DNA from: Variovorax sp. V93
GTDB taxonomy: Bacteria; Pseudomonadota; Gammaproteobacteria; Burkholderiales; Burkholderiaceae_C
NCBI RefSeq assembly: GCF_041154485.1
Contig: NZ_AP028670.1
Span: forward strand, 1,116,001-1,180,000
Direction of reading: 5' to 3'
Length of the DNA stretch: 64,000 nucleotides
The notes under the pieces are model-generated. The model made no database searches, was not told the origin of the DNA, and saw nothing but the letters and a program-made list of their open reading frames with translations. A program made the position numbers and the translations under genes. Within the stretch, counting starts at the first letter, position 1. Each line of letters begins with the position of its first letter. This document shows positions 34,802 to 45,555 of the stretch, piece by piece.

Positions 34802-34946
34802 GTGGGGCTGGTGTTGCGCGGTGAATGCTACGTCCGGCAGGGCGTGCCGGCGAGCGGCGGCATTCAAGATAGAGAAACATCGTTTTCCATATGTGATGCC
34901 GCTACGTAGTCTCCGGGCCCTGGCAAAGAACCAACCGGAGACTCCC

Positions 34947-35915
34947 ATGCGCAAGATGTTCATGCTCGCTGCCGCCTGCCTGCTGGCCGCGGCTTCCGCG
35001 GTGCACGCCGACCCGGCCGCCTATCCGGCCAAGCCGGTCCGCCTCATCGTGCCCTTTGCACCGGGCGGCTCCACCGACGTGCTGGCGCGGCTGCTGGCCG
35101 CGGCCCTCGCTCCCGAATTGGGGCAGCCCGTCATCGTCGAGAACAAGGCCGGCGCCGGCGGCAACATCGGCGGCGACTACGTCGCCAAGTCGGCGCCCGA
35201 CGGCTACACGCTGCTGATCGCGGCGGCAGGCCCCACGGTGATCAACCCGAGCCTCTACGCCAGGATGCCCTACGACCCCGCGAAGGACCTGCGGCCGGTG
35301 ACCTTGCTGATCCAGGAGCCCAACCTGATGGCGATCAACCCCAAGATCCCGGCGAAGACGGTGCCCGAGTTCATCGCCTATGCCAAGTCCAGGCCGAAGG
35401 AGGTCAGCTTCGGCTCCGCGGGCAACGGCAGCCCGTCCCACCTGGCCGGCGAGTGGTTCAACCAGCTCACCGGCACCACGATGGTCCACGTCCCGTACAA
35501 GGGCACGGGCCCTGCGATGAACGATCTGCTCGCCGGCCAGATCGCGATGATGATCGACAACATGCCCGCCCTGTGGCCGCATGTGCAGTCGGGCAGGCTC
35601 AGGGCGCTGGCGGTGTCCACTGACAAGCGGGCCACGGCCGCGCCCGACGTGCCGACCATTTCCGAGTCCGTCAAGGGCTTCAGCTTCGGTGCCTGGAAGG
35701 GCCTGATGGTGCCCGCTGCGACGCCCACCGCCATCGTCGAGCGCCTGCATGCCGCCACGACGAAGGCGCTGGAAAAGCCCGAGCTTCGCCATCGCCTGGC
35801 GGCCTTGGGCGCCGAGCCGGTCGGCAACACCCCGGCGCAGTTTGCCGAGCTCATCAAGGCCGACACGGCCTCGTGGGCCGCGCTGGTCAAGTCCACCGGA
35901 ACCAAGCTGGACTGA
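34947..35915 (+). CDS. Bug-family (TctC) periplasmic substrate-binding protein
   Basis: A 322-residue receptor. Signal peptide residues are MLAAACLLAAASAVHADP, and the mature start is AAYPAKPVRLIVPFAPGGSTD. Other motifs are GQPVIVENKAGAGGN, SAPDGYTLLIAA and VHVPYKGTGPAMNDL. CCGGAG precedes the ATG at 34947. First gene of an operon with two ACADs, 42 bp before the first. It likely imports the acid whose CoA ester the ACADs oxidise. Confidence 0.92.
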   Translation: MRKMFMLAAACLLAAASAVHADPAAYPAKPVRLIVPFAPGGSTDVLARLLAAALAPELGQPVIVENKAGAGGNIGGDYVAKSAPDGYTLLIAAAGPTVINPSLYARMPYDPAKDLRPVTLLIQEPNLMAINPKIPAKTVPEFIAYAKSRPKEVSFGSAGNGSPSHLAGEWFNQLTGTTMVHVPYKGTGPAMNDLLAGQIAMMIDNMPALWPHVQSGRLRALAVSTDKRATAAPDVPTISESVKGFSFGAWKGLMVPAATPTAIVERLHAATTKALEKPELRHRLAALGAEPVGNTPAQFAELIKADTASWAALVKSTGTKLD

Positions 35916-35957
35916 GGTCCGCGCGCATCCACCCCATGAAGCAAGGAGCAACACATC

Positions 35958-37127
35958 ATGCAGCGTGATCCCCAAGCGTTCGAGCAATTCCTCGGCAGCC
36001 TGCGCAGCTACGTGCGCGAGCGGCTGGTGCCGAACGAGGCGCGCGTGGCCGACGCCGACGAAGTGCCCGCCGACCTGGTGGCCGACATGGCGGCGCAGGG
36101 CCTGTTCGGCTATTCGATCCCCGAGGCCTATGGCGGTGCGGGCATGACGACCGAAGAGCTGGTGCTGGCGGCGATGGAGCTGTCGCAGTGCTCGGTGGCC
36201 TTTCGGGCGCGGGTCGGCACCAACACCGGCATCGGCTCTGAGGCCCTGGTGGCCGACGGCACCGAGGCGCAGAAGCGGCGCTACCTTCCGCGGCTGGCCA
36301 GCGGCGAGCTGACCGGCGCGTTCGCGCTGACCGAACCCGAGGCCGGCTCGGACGCCGTGTCGCTGCGCACCTCGGCGCGGCGCGAGGGCGACCACTACGT
36401 GCTCAACGGCACCAAGTGCTTCATCACCAACGCGCCGATCGCCGGCCTTTTCACGGTGATGGCCCGCACCGATCTCCACGACCTGTCGGCGCGCGGTGTC
36501 ACGGCCTTCCTGGTCGAGCGCGGCATGCCCGGGCTCGGCACCGGGCCGGCCTACCGGAAGATGGGGCAGGCGGGCTCGCCCGTGTCCGAGGTGCACATGA
36601 ACGACTGTATCGTGCCGGCGGAGAACGTCATCGGCGGGCGCGAAGGGCAGGGCTTCAAGACGGCGATGAAGGTGCTGAACAAGCAGCGCATCCACCTCGC
36701 GGCCCTGTGCATCGGGCCGGCGATCCGCATGCTGCAGGATGCGGTGGCGTTCGTGTCCACGCGCCGGCAGTTCGGCCAGGCGCTCTCGGGTTTCCAGCTG
36801 ATCCAGGCGCTGATCGCCGACAGCCAGACCGAGATCCATGCGGCCCGTGCGCTGGTGCTGGACACCGCGCGCAAGCGCGACGAGGGCATCGACGTGACGA
36901 TGGAGGCGTCGATCTGCAAGTACTTCGCGTCCGAGATGTGCGGCCGCGTGGCCGATCGCTGCGTGCAGATGCTGGGCGGCTACGGCTACATCGCAGACCA
37001 CGGCATGGAGCGCTTCTACCGCGACGTGCGGCTGTTCCGGCTGTACGAAGGCACGAGCCAGATCCACCAGCTCAACATCGCCAGGCGCACGCTGGCCAAG
37101 GCCGGCTACGGCGGCGAAGGCGCCTGA
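35958..37127 (+). CDS. acyl-CoA dehydrogenase
   Basis: A 389-residue ACAD of the classical MCAD/SCAD type. Motifs are GAFALTEPEAGSDAVSL, GTKCFITNAPIAG, QMLGGYGYIADHG and the end segment LFRLYEGTSQIHQLNIAR, whose Glu (YEGT) is the expected catalytic base. The stop overlaps the ATG of the next ACAD gene (TGATG). The two may act in sequence or as a heteromer. The start has AAGGAGCAACACATC upstream. Confidence 0.93.
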   Translation: MQRDPQAFEQFLGSLRSYVRERLVPNEARVADADEVPADLVADMAAQGLFGYSIPEAYGGAGMTTEELVLAAMELSQCSVAFRARVGTNTGIGSEALVADGTEAQKRRYLPRLASGELTGAFALTEPEAGSDAVSLRTSARREGDHYVLNGTKCFITNAPIAGLFTVMARTDLHDLSARGVTAFLVERGMPGLGTGPAYRKMGQAGSPVSEVHMNDCIVPAENVIGGREGQGFKTAMKVLNKQRIHLAALCIGPAIRMLQDAVAFVSTRRQFGQALSGFQLIQALIADSQTEIHAARALVLDTARKRDEGIDVTMEASICKYFASEMCGRVADRCVQMLGGYGYIADHGMERFYRDVRLFRLYEGTSQIHQLNIARRTLAKAGYGGEGA

Positions 37128-38290
37128 TGTTCGGCTACAGCGACCGTCTTCCGGCATTGCGCGAGGCGGTGCGGCGCTTCGTCGAGGAAGAGGCCATTCC
37201 GCGCGAGCGCCCGGCACTGGCGCACGACCTGGACGCGCTGGAAGCCGCGGTCCATTCATTGCGCGCCAAGGCCATGGAGGCCGGCATCTACGCACCGCAG
37301 CTGCCGGTGGCGTGGGGCGGGCTGGGCCTGTCTTGGCGCGATCGTTCGGTGGTGCTCGAAGAGGCCGGCCGGAGCTTCCTGGCGCCACTGGCCATGAACT
37401 GCGCACCGCCGGACCAGCCCAACATGATCAACCTGCTGGCCGAAGGATCGCCGGCGCAGCAGCAGCGCTACCTGGTGCCGCTCGCGCGCGGCGAGGCCCG
37501 GTCGTGCTTTGCGATGACCGAACCCGAACCCGGTGCAGGGTCCGACCCGTCGATGCTGCAGACGGTGGCCGAGCGCCGTCCCGGCGGCTGGGTCATCAAC
37601 GGCCGCAAGTGGTTCATCAGCGGGGCGGTCGGCGCCGCCTTCGCGCTGGTGCTGGCGAAGACGGGCGAGGGCGCGACGATCTTCATCGTCGATGCCGGCA
37701 ACCCCGGCTACCGCGTGGTGCGCAACATCGCGAGCATCGACGGATTCCAGATCGGCGGGCATGGCGAGATCGAACTGCAGGACTGCTTCGTCGACGACGG
37801 CGCGGTGCTGGGCGAGGCGGGCCGGGGCTTTGCCCAGGCGCAGGCGCGGCTCGAACCGGCGCGCCTGTCGCACTGCATGCGCTTCATCGGCCGCGCCTCG
37901 CGCGCGATGGCGCTGGCGCAGGACTACGCCAACCGGCGCCACTCGTTCGGGCAGCCGCTCGCCCAACTGCAGCAGGTGCAGGCGATGGTGGCCGATTCGC
38001 ACATCGACCTGCATGCCGCGCGCCTGATGACCTGGCACGCGGCCGCGAAGCTCGATGCGAAGCAAAGCATCAAGCACGAGTCGGCCATGGTCAAGGTGTT
38101 CGTGTCCGAGGCCGTGGGACGGGTGGCGGACCGCGCTGCGCAGATCATGGGCGCGCTCGGCATGTCGGAAGACTCTCCCGTGTCAATGATCCTGCGCGAG
38201 ATGCGGCCTTTTCGCGTCTATGACGGCGCGTCGGAGGTGCACCGCTCGACGCTGGCGCGGCGCATCCTGAAGGAATCGCTGCGTCCTTGA
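37127..38290 (+). CDS. acyl-CoA dehydrogenase, ACAD10/11-like branch
   Basis: A 387-residue ACAD overlapping the preceding one by one base (TGATG). Motifs include SCFAMTEPEPGAGSDPSMLQ, INGRKWFISGAVG, ARLEPARLSHCMRFIG and FRVYDGASEVHRSTLARR. At the MCAD Glu position there is Asp, as in the ACAD11-like gene at 7071. The longer in-frame ORF to the left is a shadow of the first ACAD. Paired ACADs of different type in one operon suggest a branched or oxygenated acyl substrate. Confidence 0.92.
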   Translation: MFGYSDRLPALREAVRRFVEEEAIPRERPALAHDLDALEAAVHSLRAKAMEAGIYAPQLPVAWGGLGLSWRDRSVVLEEAGRSFLAPLAMNCAPPDQPNMINLLAEGSPAQQQRYLVPLARGEARSCFAMTEPEPGAGSDPSMLQTVAERRPGGWVINGRKWFISGAVGAAFALVLAKTGEGATIFIVDAGNPGYRVVRNIASIDGFQIGGHGEIELQDCFVDDGAVLGEAGRGFAQAQARLEPARLSHCMRFIGRASRAMALAQDYANRRHSFGQPLAQLQQVQAMVADSHIDLHAARLMTWHAAAKLDAKQSIKHESAMVKVFVSEAVGRVADRAAQIMGALGMSEDSPVSMILREMRPFRVYDGASEVHRSTLARRILKESLRP

Positions 38291-38295
38291 GGCCG

Positions 38296-38739
38296 TCACT
38301 CGCCGGCGGTCAGCAGGACGGTGCCGTGCGCGAGAACGCGGGTCCGGTCGTCCGACCCTTTCATGCATCCCTGCAGTTCGATGATGCTGCCGCCTCTGGG
38401 ACGGGCCGCGATCGACGAAACGCGCCACTCGATCAGCACCGTCTCGCTCGCTGATACGGGCCGCAGCAGATCGACCGAGAAGTTGATGCCCAGCACATGT
38501 CCTTTCTTCGCGAAATGCGTGGCGGTCAATCCCATCAGCAGCGAGGTGGTGTGCGTGGCGCTTGCGATCAGTCCGCCAAAGCGCGTGCCCCTTGCGAACA
38601 CCGCATCGTGGTGCAGCGGGTTCTCGTCTCCCGCGGCCAAGGCAAAGGCCCTGACTTGCTCTTCGTCGAAAGTGTGGATTCGCGAGAAGCGGTAGCCGGG
38701 CTCGACAGGGGCGCGGGCAGCGGGTTCGAACTCAACCAT
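38296..38739 (-). CDS. MaoC-like hotdog dehydratase
   Basis: A 147-residue protein. It reads FDEEQVRAFALAAGDENPLHHDAVFARGTRFGGLIASATHTT, matching the MaoC/(R)-specific enoyl-CoA hydratase signature with the catalytic Asp/His pair (GDENPLHHD). It hydrates enoyl-CoA to 3-hydroxyacyl-CoA. Its start overlaps the end of the acyl-CoA ligase gene by 8 bp, so it is the last gene of the nitroreductase-ligase-MaoC unit. Together with the convergent ACADs it would complete one round of beta-oxidation except for the dehydrogenase and thiolase. Confidence 0.88.
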   Translation of the reverse strand: MVEFEPAARAPVEPGYRFSRIHTFDEEQVRAFALAAGDENPLHHDAVFARGTRFGGLIASATHTTSLLMGLTATHFAKKGHVLGINFSVDLLRPVSASETVLIEWRVSSIAARPRGGSIIELQGCMKGSDDRTRVLAHGTVLLTAGE

Positions 38740-40384
38740 GGCGCGCGAGGCCGGTGATGGCCTCCTGGCTTCCGGCCTGCTGGCGCAGGCGGAACTTCTG
38801 GATCTTTCCCGTGGTCGTCTTCGGCAAGCTGCTGAAGATCACCCGGCGTGGACACTTGAAGTGGGCCAGCCGCTCCCGGCAGAACGCAATGATCTCCTGC
38901 TCGGAAGGCGCCGGGATGCCGGCCCTGAGTTCGATGAACACGCACGGCACCTCGCCCCATTTCTCGTCGGGCTGGGCGACCACGGCGGCGTGCAGGACGG
39001 CCGGGTGGCCATGAACGACATCCTCGACCTCCACGGAGGAGATGTTCTCGCCGCCCGAAATGATCACGTCCTTCGAACGATCGGTGATCTGCGCATAGCC
39101 GTTGCCATGCAGGACCGCGACGTCGCCGGTGCGGAACCAGCCGTTGGCGAGCGCCCTGCGTGTCGCCGCCTCGTTCTTGAAGTAGCCCATCATCACGGTG
39201 TTGCCGCGCAGCATGAGTTCTCCTGCGGTTTTTCCGTCGCGAGGGACCGGCTCCAGCGTGTCCGCGTCGCCGACCATGAGGCCTTCGAACATGGCGGCGC
39301 GCACGCCCTGGCGCACCCGCAGCCTGCCTTGCTCGGCGGGTTCAAGATCGTCCCAGCCGTCCTGCCACGCGCAACTCACCGGCGTGCCGCAAACCTCGGT
39401 GATGCCGAACACGTGTTCCACCTCGAAGCCCATCGCCAGCACCGCGTTCAGCACGGCCAGCGGCGGCGGGGAACCCGCAGTCAGTACCCGCACGCTGCGG
39501 GACAGCCGGATGTTCCGGGCTGAATCCGAGAGCATGGCCATCACGACCGGCGCCGCGCAGAGATGGTCGATCTGGTGCGTGTCGATGGCCCGCAGCACCG
39601 CTTCGGCGGACACCCGGCGCAGGCAGACGTGGGTCCCGGCCGCCGCCGTCACGGCCCAGGTGAAGCACCACCCGTTCGCATGGAACATGGGCAGCGTCCA
39701 CAGGTACTTCGGCGCCCGCGGCATCGCCCAGTTCGTGATCTGCAGCAGGCTCATCAGGTAGGTGCCGCGGTGGCTGGCGACCACGCCCTTCGGGTCTCCC
39801 GTCGTACCCGAGGTGTAGTTCAGCGCGATGGGCTGCCACTCGTCGCTCGGCCAGCGGCCGGGGAACTCCGGGTCGCCGCTCGCCAGCAGCGATTCATAGT
39901 CGGTCTCGCCGATGCGTTCGGCGGGCGGCGCGAGGTGGTCTTCGATGTCGATGACCGGGGGAGGGCTGTCCAGCAGCGCCAGGGCGGCGGCAACCGTTGC
40001 GGAGAATTCGCGGTCGACCATCAGCAATTTGCACTCGCCGTGACGCAGGATGAACGCGATGCCTTCTGCATCCAGGCGATGGTTGATCGCGTTGAGCACG
40101 GCACCTGCCAGCGGCACGCCGAAGTGCGACTCCAGCATCGCCGGCGTGTTCGGCGCCAGCACCGAAACCGTGTCCCCCGGCTGGATGCCCCTGGCCACCA
40201 GCGCCGATGCCAGGCGATGGCAGCGCTCCCGCGTCTGCGCCCAGGTCCGCGTCAGGTCGCCGTGCACCACGGCCGGGCGGTTCGGATGGGCCAGCGCGGC
40301 GCGGTCGAGAAAGCCGAGCGGCGTCAGCGGCACATGGTTCGCCTCGCAGCGGTCGAGGCCCTTTGCATAGGATGGCGCGCTCAT
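38732..40384 (-). CDS. AMP-dependent acyl-CoA synthetase/ligase
   Basis: A 550-residue ANL-family enzyme. The P-loop is LNYTSGTTGDPKGVVASHRG, followed by FHANGWCFTWAV, FGITEVCGTPV, GWFRTGDVAVLHGNGYAQITDRSKD and the C-terminal lysine in PKTTTGKIQKFRL. It is close to medium-chain/aryl acyl-CoA ligases. The start at 40384 overlaps the nitroreductase stop (ATGA). The in-frame ORF further upstream is a shadow over the nitroreductase gene. Confidence 0.92.
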   Translation of the reverse strand: MSAPSYAKGLDRCEANHVPLTPLGFLDRAALAHPNRPAVVHGDLTRTWAQTRERCHRLASALVARGIQPGDTVSVLAPNTPAMLESHFGVPLAGAVLNAINHRLDAEGIAFILRHGECKLLMVDREFSATVAAALALLDSPPPVIDIEDHLAPPAERIGETDYESLLASGDPEFPGRWPSDEWQPIALNYTSGTTGDPKGVVASHRGTYLMSLLQITNWAMPRAPKYLWTLPMFHANGWCFTWAVTAAAGTHVCLRRVSAEAVLRAIDTHQIDHLCAAPVVMAMLSDSARNIRLSRSVRVLTAGSPPPLAVLNAVLAMGFEVEHVFGITEVCGTPVSCAWQDGWDDLEPAEQGRLRVRQGVRAAMFEGLMVGDADTLEPVPRDGKTAGELMLRGNTVMMGYFKNEAATRRALANGWFRTGDVAVLHGNGYAQITDRSKDVIISGGENISSVEVEDVVHGHPAVLHAAVVAQPDEKWGEVPCVFIELRAGIPAPSEQEIIAFCRERLAHFKCPRRVIFSSLPKTTTGKIQKFRLRQQAGSQEAITGLARHG

Positions 40385-41121
40385 GTCCTTGTCTCCTTCG
40401 TGCTGTCGTGGAATGCCGTGAAGGCGGAAACCGGCTCCCGCTCGGTGACCAGGGCGTTCTCGATGGAGGACTCGTCGGCGTAGCCCAGGCTCATGCCGCA
40501 GACGAGCATCTGGCCCGCGGGAATGTCCAGGAACTCGGCGATCTGGCGATGGAACTTCAGGAACGCGGCTTGCGGACAGGTGTGGAGGTGGCGGCCGCGT
40601 GCGGCGATCATCACGCTCTGCAGGAACATGCCGCAGTCCAGCAGGCTTCCTTCCTGCAGTGCGCGGTCGATCGTGAAGAACAGGCCCACGGGCGCATCGA
40701 AGAAACGGTAGTTGCGCCCATGCTGCATGTGCATGCGCTGCTTGTCGCCCTTGGCGATGCCAAGCAGCCCATAGAGGTCCCAGCCCACCTTGCGGCGCCG
40801 CTCCAGGTACGGGGAGAGCCATTCGCGCGGGTAGTAGTCGTAGGGCTCGAGCAGTTCCTCCGATCTGCCGGGATCGTCGTCGAGCGCTGCGATCACTGCG
40901 GACAGGCCGGCCTTCGCAGCCCCGGTCAGCACATGCACATGCCAGGGCTGCATGTTCATGCCGGAAGCGCTGTAGCGCGCGGTCGAGAGGATCGCTTCGA
41001 TCTCTTGCTGCGGCACCGGCCTGGGCAGGTACGCCCTGATGCTGCGCCGCGTGGCAATTGCCCAATCGACTGCACCTTGCAGCGCCTGCGCACCCAGCGG
41101 CGGCGCCATCATTCGGTTCAT
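40381..41121 (-). CDS. nitroreductase family protein
   Basis: A 246-residue nitroreductase. The FMN motif is ATRRSIRAYLPRP and later segments are ARYSASGMNMQPWH, GRNYRFFDAPVGLFFTIDR, GMFLQSVMIAARGRHLHTCPQ and VCGMSLGYAD. Many positions are identical to the protein at 3651, so they are paralogues. It heads a translationally coupled unit with an acyl-CoA ligase and a MaoC protein, with an AraC gene 128 bp upstream. It may reduce a nitro or enone group of the substrate before CoA activation; unproven. Confidence 0.88.
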   Translation of the reverse strand: MNRMMAPPLGAQALQGAVDWAIATRRSIRAYLPRPVPQQEIEAILSTARYSASGMNMQPWHVHVLTGAAKAGLSAVIAALDDDPGRSEELLEPYDYYPREWLSPYLERRRKVGWDLYGLLGIAKGDKQRMHMQHGRNYRFFDAPVGLFFTIDRALQEGSLLDCGMFLQSVMIAARGRHLHTCPQAAFLKFHRQIAEFLDIPAGQMLVCGMSLGYADESSIENALVTEREPVSAFTAFHDSTKETRT

Positions 41122-41249
41122 TGCGGGTTTCCTCGTTGCTGGACTGCCGAGGAGCTTAGTTCCGCAAGCGCTCGATGCCCATGCCCGCAGGCCTCGATCC
41201 GGCCGGGGCTTTCGGGCATGCGGACGTCACTTTGGCGGGCGCCGGGCGC

Positions 41250-42269
41250 TTATTCCCGCGCGTGCGCAGAGGAGCGATAGCTTCCGGGGCTCACGCCTGT
41301 CCATTTCTTGAAGGCGCGATGAAAGGCGCTGGTCTCCCGGAATCCGGTGCGGGCGGCGACCTCGGCCACCGTCAGCGGGGCGCTCGACAGCAGGTCGATC
41401 GCGATGTCCCGCCGCAGATCGTCCTTCACCCGCTGGTAGCTCAGCCCCTCCTGCTGCAATCGGCGCTGGAGCGTGGTGCCGGAAACGCAGAGCTCTTGCG
41501 CGAGCTTCTCCAGCTCGGGCCAAGCATCGGGCATCTGGCTGCGCAACCGGTGCCGCACCTGTGCGCTGGTGCTCGCGTCATTGCGGTACTTGACCAGCAG
41601 ATTGGCGGGCGCTGCCCGCAGGAAGTTGTCGACGGTCTGGGGGGATTCCGCGATCTTCAGATCGAGCAGGTCGCTGGCAAAGGTGATGTGCGTGGTCTCT
41701 GCGTTGAACTTCACGTTCTCGCAGAACCGCGTGCGGTAGTGGCTGTCGTCGGCCGGCGGCGGACAGCGGAACCGCATCTCGCGCAACGGAATTCGCCTGT
41801 GCACGAGCCAGCATGCCAGCCCGTGGACGAGGATGAACCAGGTGCCGTAGCCGAACAGCCGGCGCAGCACGCCACCGTCGTGCAGGATCACGCGCGCCTC
41901 GTCCGCTGATCGGACCAGCTCCCCGCGAAAGTCGTCCAGGGTGGCGTGAAGAAACCGGAGGATCCGGCGCAGGGCGTGCTCCAGGTTCTCCGAGTTGACC
42001 GCTGCGCGCGTCATGAGCGCATAGCTTCCGCGGCGCAGTCCGTGGCTGTCCAGGCCGAAGAACTCGTCATCCATCAGGTCGGCCAGCGCCACCCACATGC
42101 GCGAGTACGCAGCCGCCGAAATGCGCGCGCGCGGCGCATTCAGCAGATCGCGGTCCAGCCTTGCGATCTCGAGCACGCCGCTGATGTCCATGTTCCTGAG
42201 CGCGGCGGCGCGAATCGCCTCATGCACGAGCTCAATGGAAACGGTGCCCTTCAGCCCTGCTGACTTCAT
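41250..42269 (-). CDS. AraC-family transcriptional regulator
   Basis: A 339-residue regulator of the OruR/ArgR-like subgroup. An N-terminal 'arabinose-binding-like' domain ([34 protein letters not shown]) is followed by the double [24 protein letters not shown] and [33 protein letters not shown]. It is in the same direction as the nitroreductase-ligase-MaoC unit and 128 bp upstream of it, making it the probable activator. A LysR gene lies behind it. Confidence 0.9.
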   Translation of the reverse strand: MKSAGLKGTVSIELVHEAIRAAALRNMDISGVLEIARLDRDLLNAPRARISAAAYSRMWVALADLMDDEFFGLDSHGLRRGSYALMTRAAVNSENLEHALRRILRFLHATLDDFRGELVRSADEARVILHDGGVLRRLFGYGTWFILVHGLACWLVHRRIPLREMRFRCPPPADDSHYRTRFCENVKFNAETTHITFASDLLDLKIAESPQTVDNFLRAAPANLLVKYRNDASTSAQVRHRLRSQMPDAWPELEKLAQELCVSGTTLQRRLQQEGLSYQRVKDDLRRDIAIDLLSSAPLTVAEVAARTGFRETSAFHRAFKKWTGVSPGSYRSSAHARE

Positions 42270-42402
42270 GCGGCGAACTCTCTGGGGAATGGTTGATCAG
42301 GGTGCGCCCCTGGCCGTGGGGGTGGCGCGGCCTGATCTTAGTCACTCCGGCCGGGGCGAAGCTGGCGAAGCGATCCGCCGCAAGGCGCAACGAAAACGAC
42401 TT

Positions 42403-43287
42403 TCAATGCTCTTTCATCCCCAACAAGGCCCGAAGCGTCAACTCCGTCGCATCGTCGTCCAGCCTGGTCCGATGCGCAATGCCCAGCGCCCTCGACAGCG
42501 CCGGCCGCAGCGGTCGCATGCTGATGCGCCGATCGGGCGGCGGCGCGCCTGCCTCGTGCGGCAGCAGCGCGGCGCCGTAGCCTGCTGCCACGAGGTTCCT
42601 CATCGCGTCGTTGTAGTTCAATTCGATGCGCGCCTGCGGCCTCTCGCCGGCCGCGGCGAACCATTCGGCGGTCTGGCGGAAGAGCCGGGTGCCGCGGTCA
42701 TTGGCGATCAAGGGCCGGGCGGCGAGCCAGGCCGGCGTCACGTGCGGCGGCGGTTTCCAATCGGCCGGGATGAACGCCAGCACCGGATCCTTGCGCCAGG
42801 CCTGCACGCGCAGGCCGCGGAGCACCGGCTGCGGCAAAGCCACAATGCCGATGTCCAGGCTGCCGGCGGCCAGCCGCGCCAGGGCTTCCTCGCTGGTCAT
42901 CACCGCGACCTGCACGTCGATCTCCGGATGCCGGGCGGCCAAGGCCTCCAAGGCCTGCGGCAGCAGGTGCGCGAGCGCACCGGTGGACGCGCCCAATCGG
43001 ACGCGGCCGCCGCGCGCCGCGATCTGCCTTTGAACGGTCTGCAGCAGGTCGTCGGCTTCGGCCAGCAGCCGCCGCGCCCTGTCGATCAGCAAGCTGCCGG
43101 CGGACGTCGCGGTGACGCCGGCCGGCGCGCGGTGCAGCAGGCGGGCCCCGAGGCGGGCTTCGAGCTGTGCCACGTGCAGCGTCACCGTGGGCGGTGCCAG
43201 ATGAAGTGCCTTGGCCGCTGCCGCGAACGAGCCGAGATCGATCACCGTCAGCAGCGTTCGCAGGCGGTCGAGGTTGATTTCGCGCAT
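42403..43287 (-). CDS. LysR-family transcriptional regulator
   Basis: A 294-residue regulator with [39 protein letters not shown]. It is divergent to the argC gene, 120 bp apart, with a 21-bp palindrome in the gap. The longer in-frame ORF to the right runs over argC and is a shadow. Likely controls argC; effector unknown. Confidence 0.9.
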   Translation of the reverse strand: MREINLDRLRTLLTVIDLGSFAAAAKALHLAPPTVTLHVAQLEARLGARLLHRAPAGVTATSAGSLLIDRARRLLAEADDLLQTVQRQIAARGGRVRLGASTGALAHLLPQALEALAARHPEIDVQVAVMTSEEALARLAAGSLDIGIVALPQPVLRGLRVQAWRKDPVLAFIPADWKPPPHVTPAWLAARPLIANDRGTRLFRQTAEWFAAAGERPQARIELNYNDAMRNLVAAGYGAALLPHEAGAPPPDRRISMRPLRPALSRALGIAHRTRLDDDATELTLRALLGMKEH

Positions 43288-43311
43288 CGTGCAACTTTCC
43301 TCGTTGGAAGG

Positions 43312-43332
43312 GGATTCAGAATTCCTGAATCC
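43312..43332. promoter_or_regulatory. LysR binding site candidate
   Basis: GGATTCAG and CTGAATCC flank AATTC, giving a near-perfect 21-bp palindrome with an ATTC-GAAT core. It lies 24 bp from the LysR start and 75 bp before argC, where a LysR recognition site should be. Confidence 0.6.
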
Positions 43333-43407
43333 GTAGTTTGTCAGATTCAACTGGTGTGCATGCGATGGGCGATGCACCATGCGTTTCGAACTCAATCGGA
43401 GCGCTCC

Positions 43408-44358
43408 ATGACCCCTCTCGTTTTCATCGATGGCGACCAAGGCACCACGGGCCTGCAGGTGCGGCAATGGCTGGCGGGGCGGACCGACCTTCGCTTGCTG
43501 CAATTGCCGCCCGAACATCGCAAGAGCGCGGCTCATCGCGCCGAGGCGCTGAACGACTGCGACATCGCATTGCTGTGCCTGCCGGACGACGCCGCGCGCG
43601 AGGCCGTGGCGCTGGTGCGCCGTCCTGGCGTGCGGGTGATCGACGCGAGCTCGGCCCATCGCACCGCGCCGGGCTGGGTCTATGGCCTGCCGGAACTGGA
43701 AGCTGCGCAGCCCGGGCGCATCGCCAGCGCCGGGCGTGTCAGCAATCCCGGTTGCTACCCGACGGGGGCGCTGGCATTGCTCAAGCCGTTGATCGATGAT
43801 GGCCTGCTGCCGGCAGACTACCCGCTGGTCATCCACGCGGTGTCGGGCTATTCAGGACGGGGCCGACCCGGCCTCGAGGATCATGAAGGCGCCGGCGCTG
43901 CCACCGCGGTGCCCTTCCAGGTCTACGGCCTGGGCCTGAACCACAAGCACGTGCCCGAGATCCAGCAGCATGCCGGCCTGGCGCATGCGCCGGTGTTCGT
44001 GCCGGCGTATGGCCACTATCGGCAAGGCATCGTGTTGACGATGGCGCTGCATCTGCGCCTGCTGCCCGCCGGCGTGACGGCCGCGCGCTTGCACGCCGCG
44101 CTTCAAGCGCGCTATGCAGGGCAAGCTTTCATCGAGCTGCAATCGCTCGACAAGGAGGTCGATGCGCGGCGGCTCGACCCCCGGGCACTCAACGGCAGCA
44201 ACCGATTGCGACTCGCGGTTTTTGAGCAGGAGCGCACGGGCCAGGTGCTGTTGGCCGCGGTGTTCGACAACCTGGGAAAGGGCGCCGCGGGAGCGGCGGT
44301 GCAGAACCTCGATTTGATGCTCGGATTGTCGGCGGGTACCACACCTGGAGCCCGGTGA
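43408..44358 (+). CDS. argC: N-acetyl-gamma-glutamyl-phosphate reductase, type 2
   Basis: A 316-residue protein of the short type-2 AGPR class. It begins with the NADP motif [17 protein letters not shown]. The catalytic Cys is Cys116 in SNPGCYPTG, and [14 protein letters not shown] and [14 protein letters not shown] follow. It reduces N-acetylglutamyl-phosphate to the semialdehyde in arginine synthesis. No other arg genes are nearby, and a LysR regulator is attached, so it may be a second copy serving a special condition or a different substrate. Start ATG 43408 follows GGAGCGCTCC. Confidence 0.9.
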   Translation: MTPLVFIDGDQGTTGLQVRQWLAGRTDLRLLQLPPEHRKSAAHRAEALNDCDIALLCLPDDAAREAVALVRRPGVRVIDASSAHRTAPGWVYGLPELEAAQPGRIASAGRVSNPGCYPTGALALLKPLIDDGLLPADYPLVIHAVSGYSGRGRPGLEDHEGAGAATAVPFQVYGLGLNHKHVPEIQQHAGLAHAPVFVPAYGHYRQGIVLTMALHLRLLPAGVTAARLHAALQARYAGQAFIELQSLDKEVDARRLDPRALNGSNRLRLAVFEQERTGQVLLAAVFDNLGKGAAGAAVQNLDLMLGLSAGTTPGAR

Positions 44359-44489
44359 CCCATTGGGCCGCGCGCGGGCGGCATGACATTTAGCCCGCGG
44401 TAGAGAGCGGCCCGGGCTTCCATCGCCCGTGTTGAATTGGCAGCCTTGTGTTGGCACCCGTGCGGATGCGTCGGGGCAGTGTCCTCTGT

Positions 44490-45485
<996 letters not shown>

Positions 45486-45555
45486 TCATGAAAACCTTCG
45501 AGCTTTATGCTCGGGTCTATGGGGCTGCCAGCAAACAACCATCCCGCTCACATCC

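Noticed and set aside
34902..37406. 834-codon minus-strand frame opposite Bug and ACAD genes
   Set aside because: It has an Arg/His/Gly-rich composition with no domain and mirrors two well-supported genes; a high-GC artefact.
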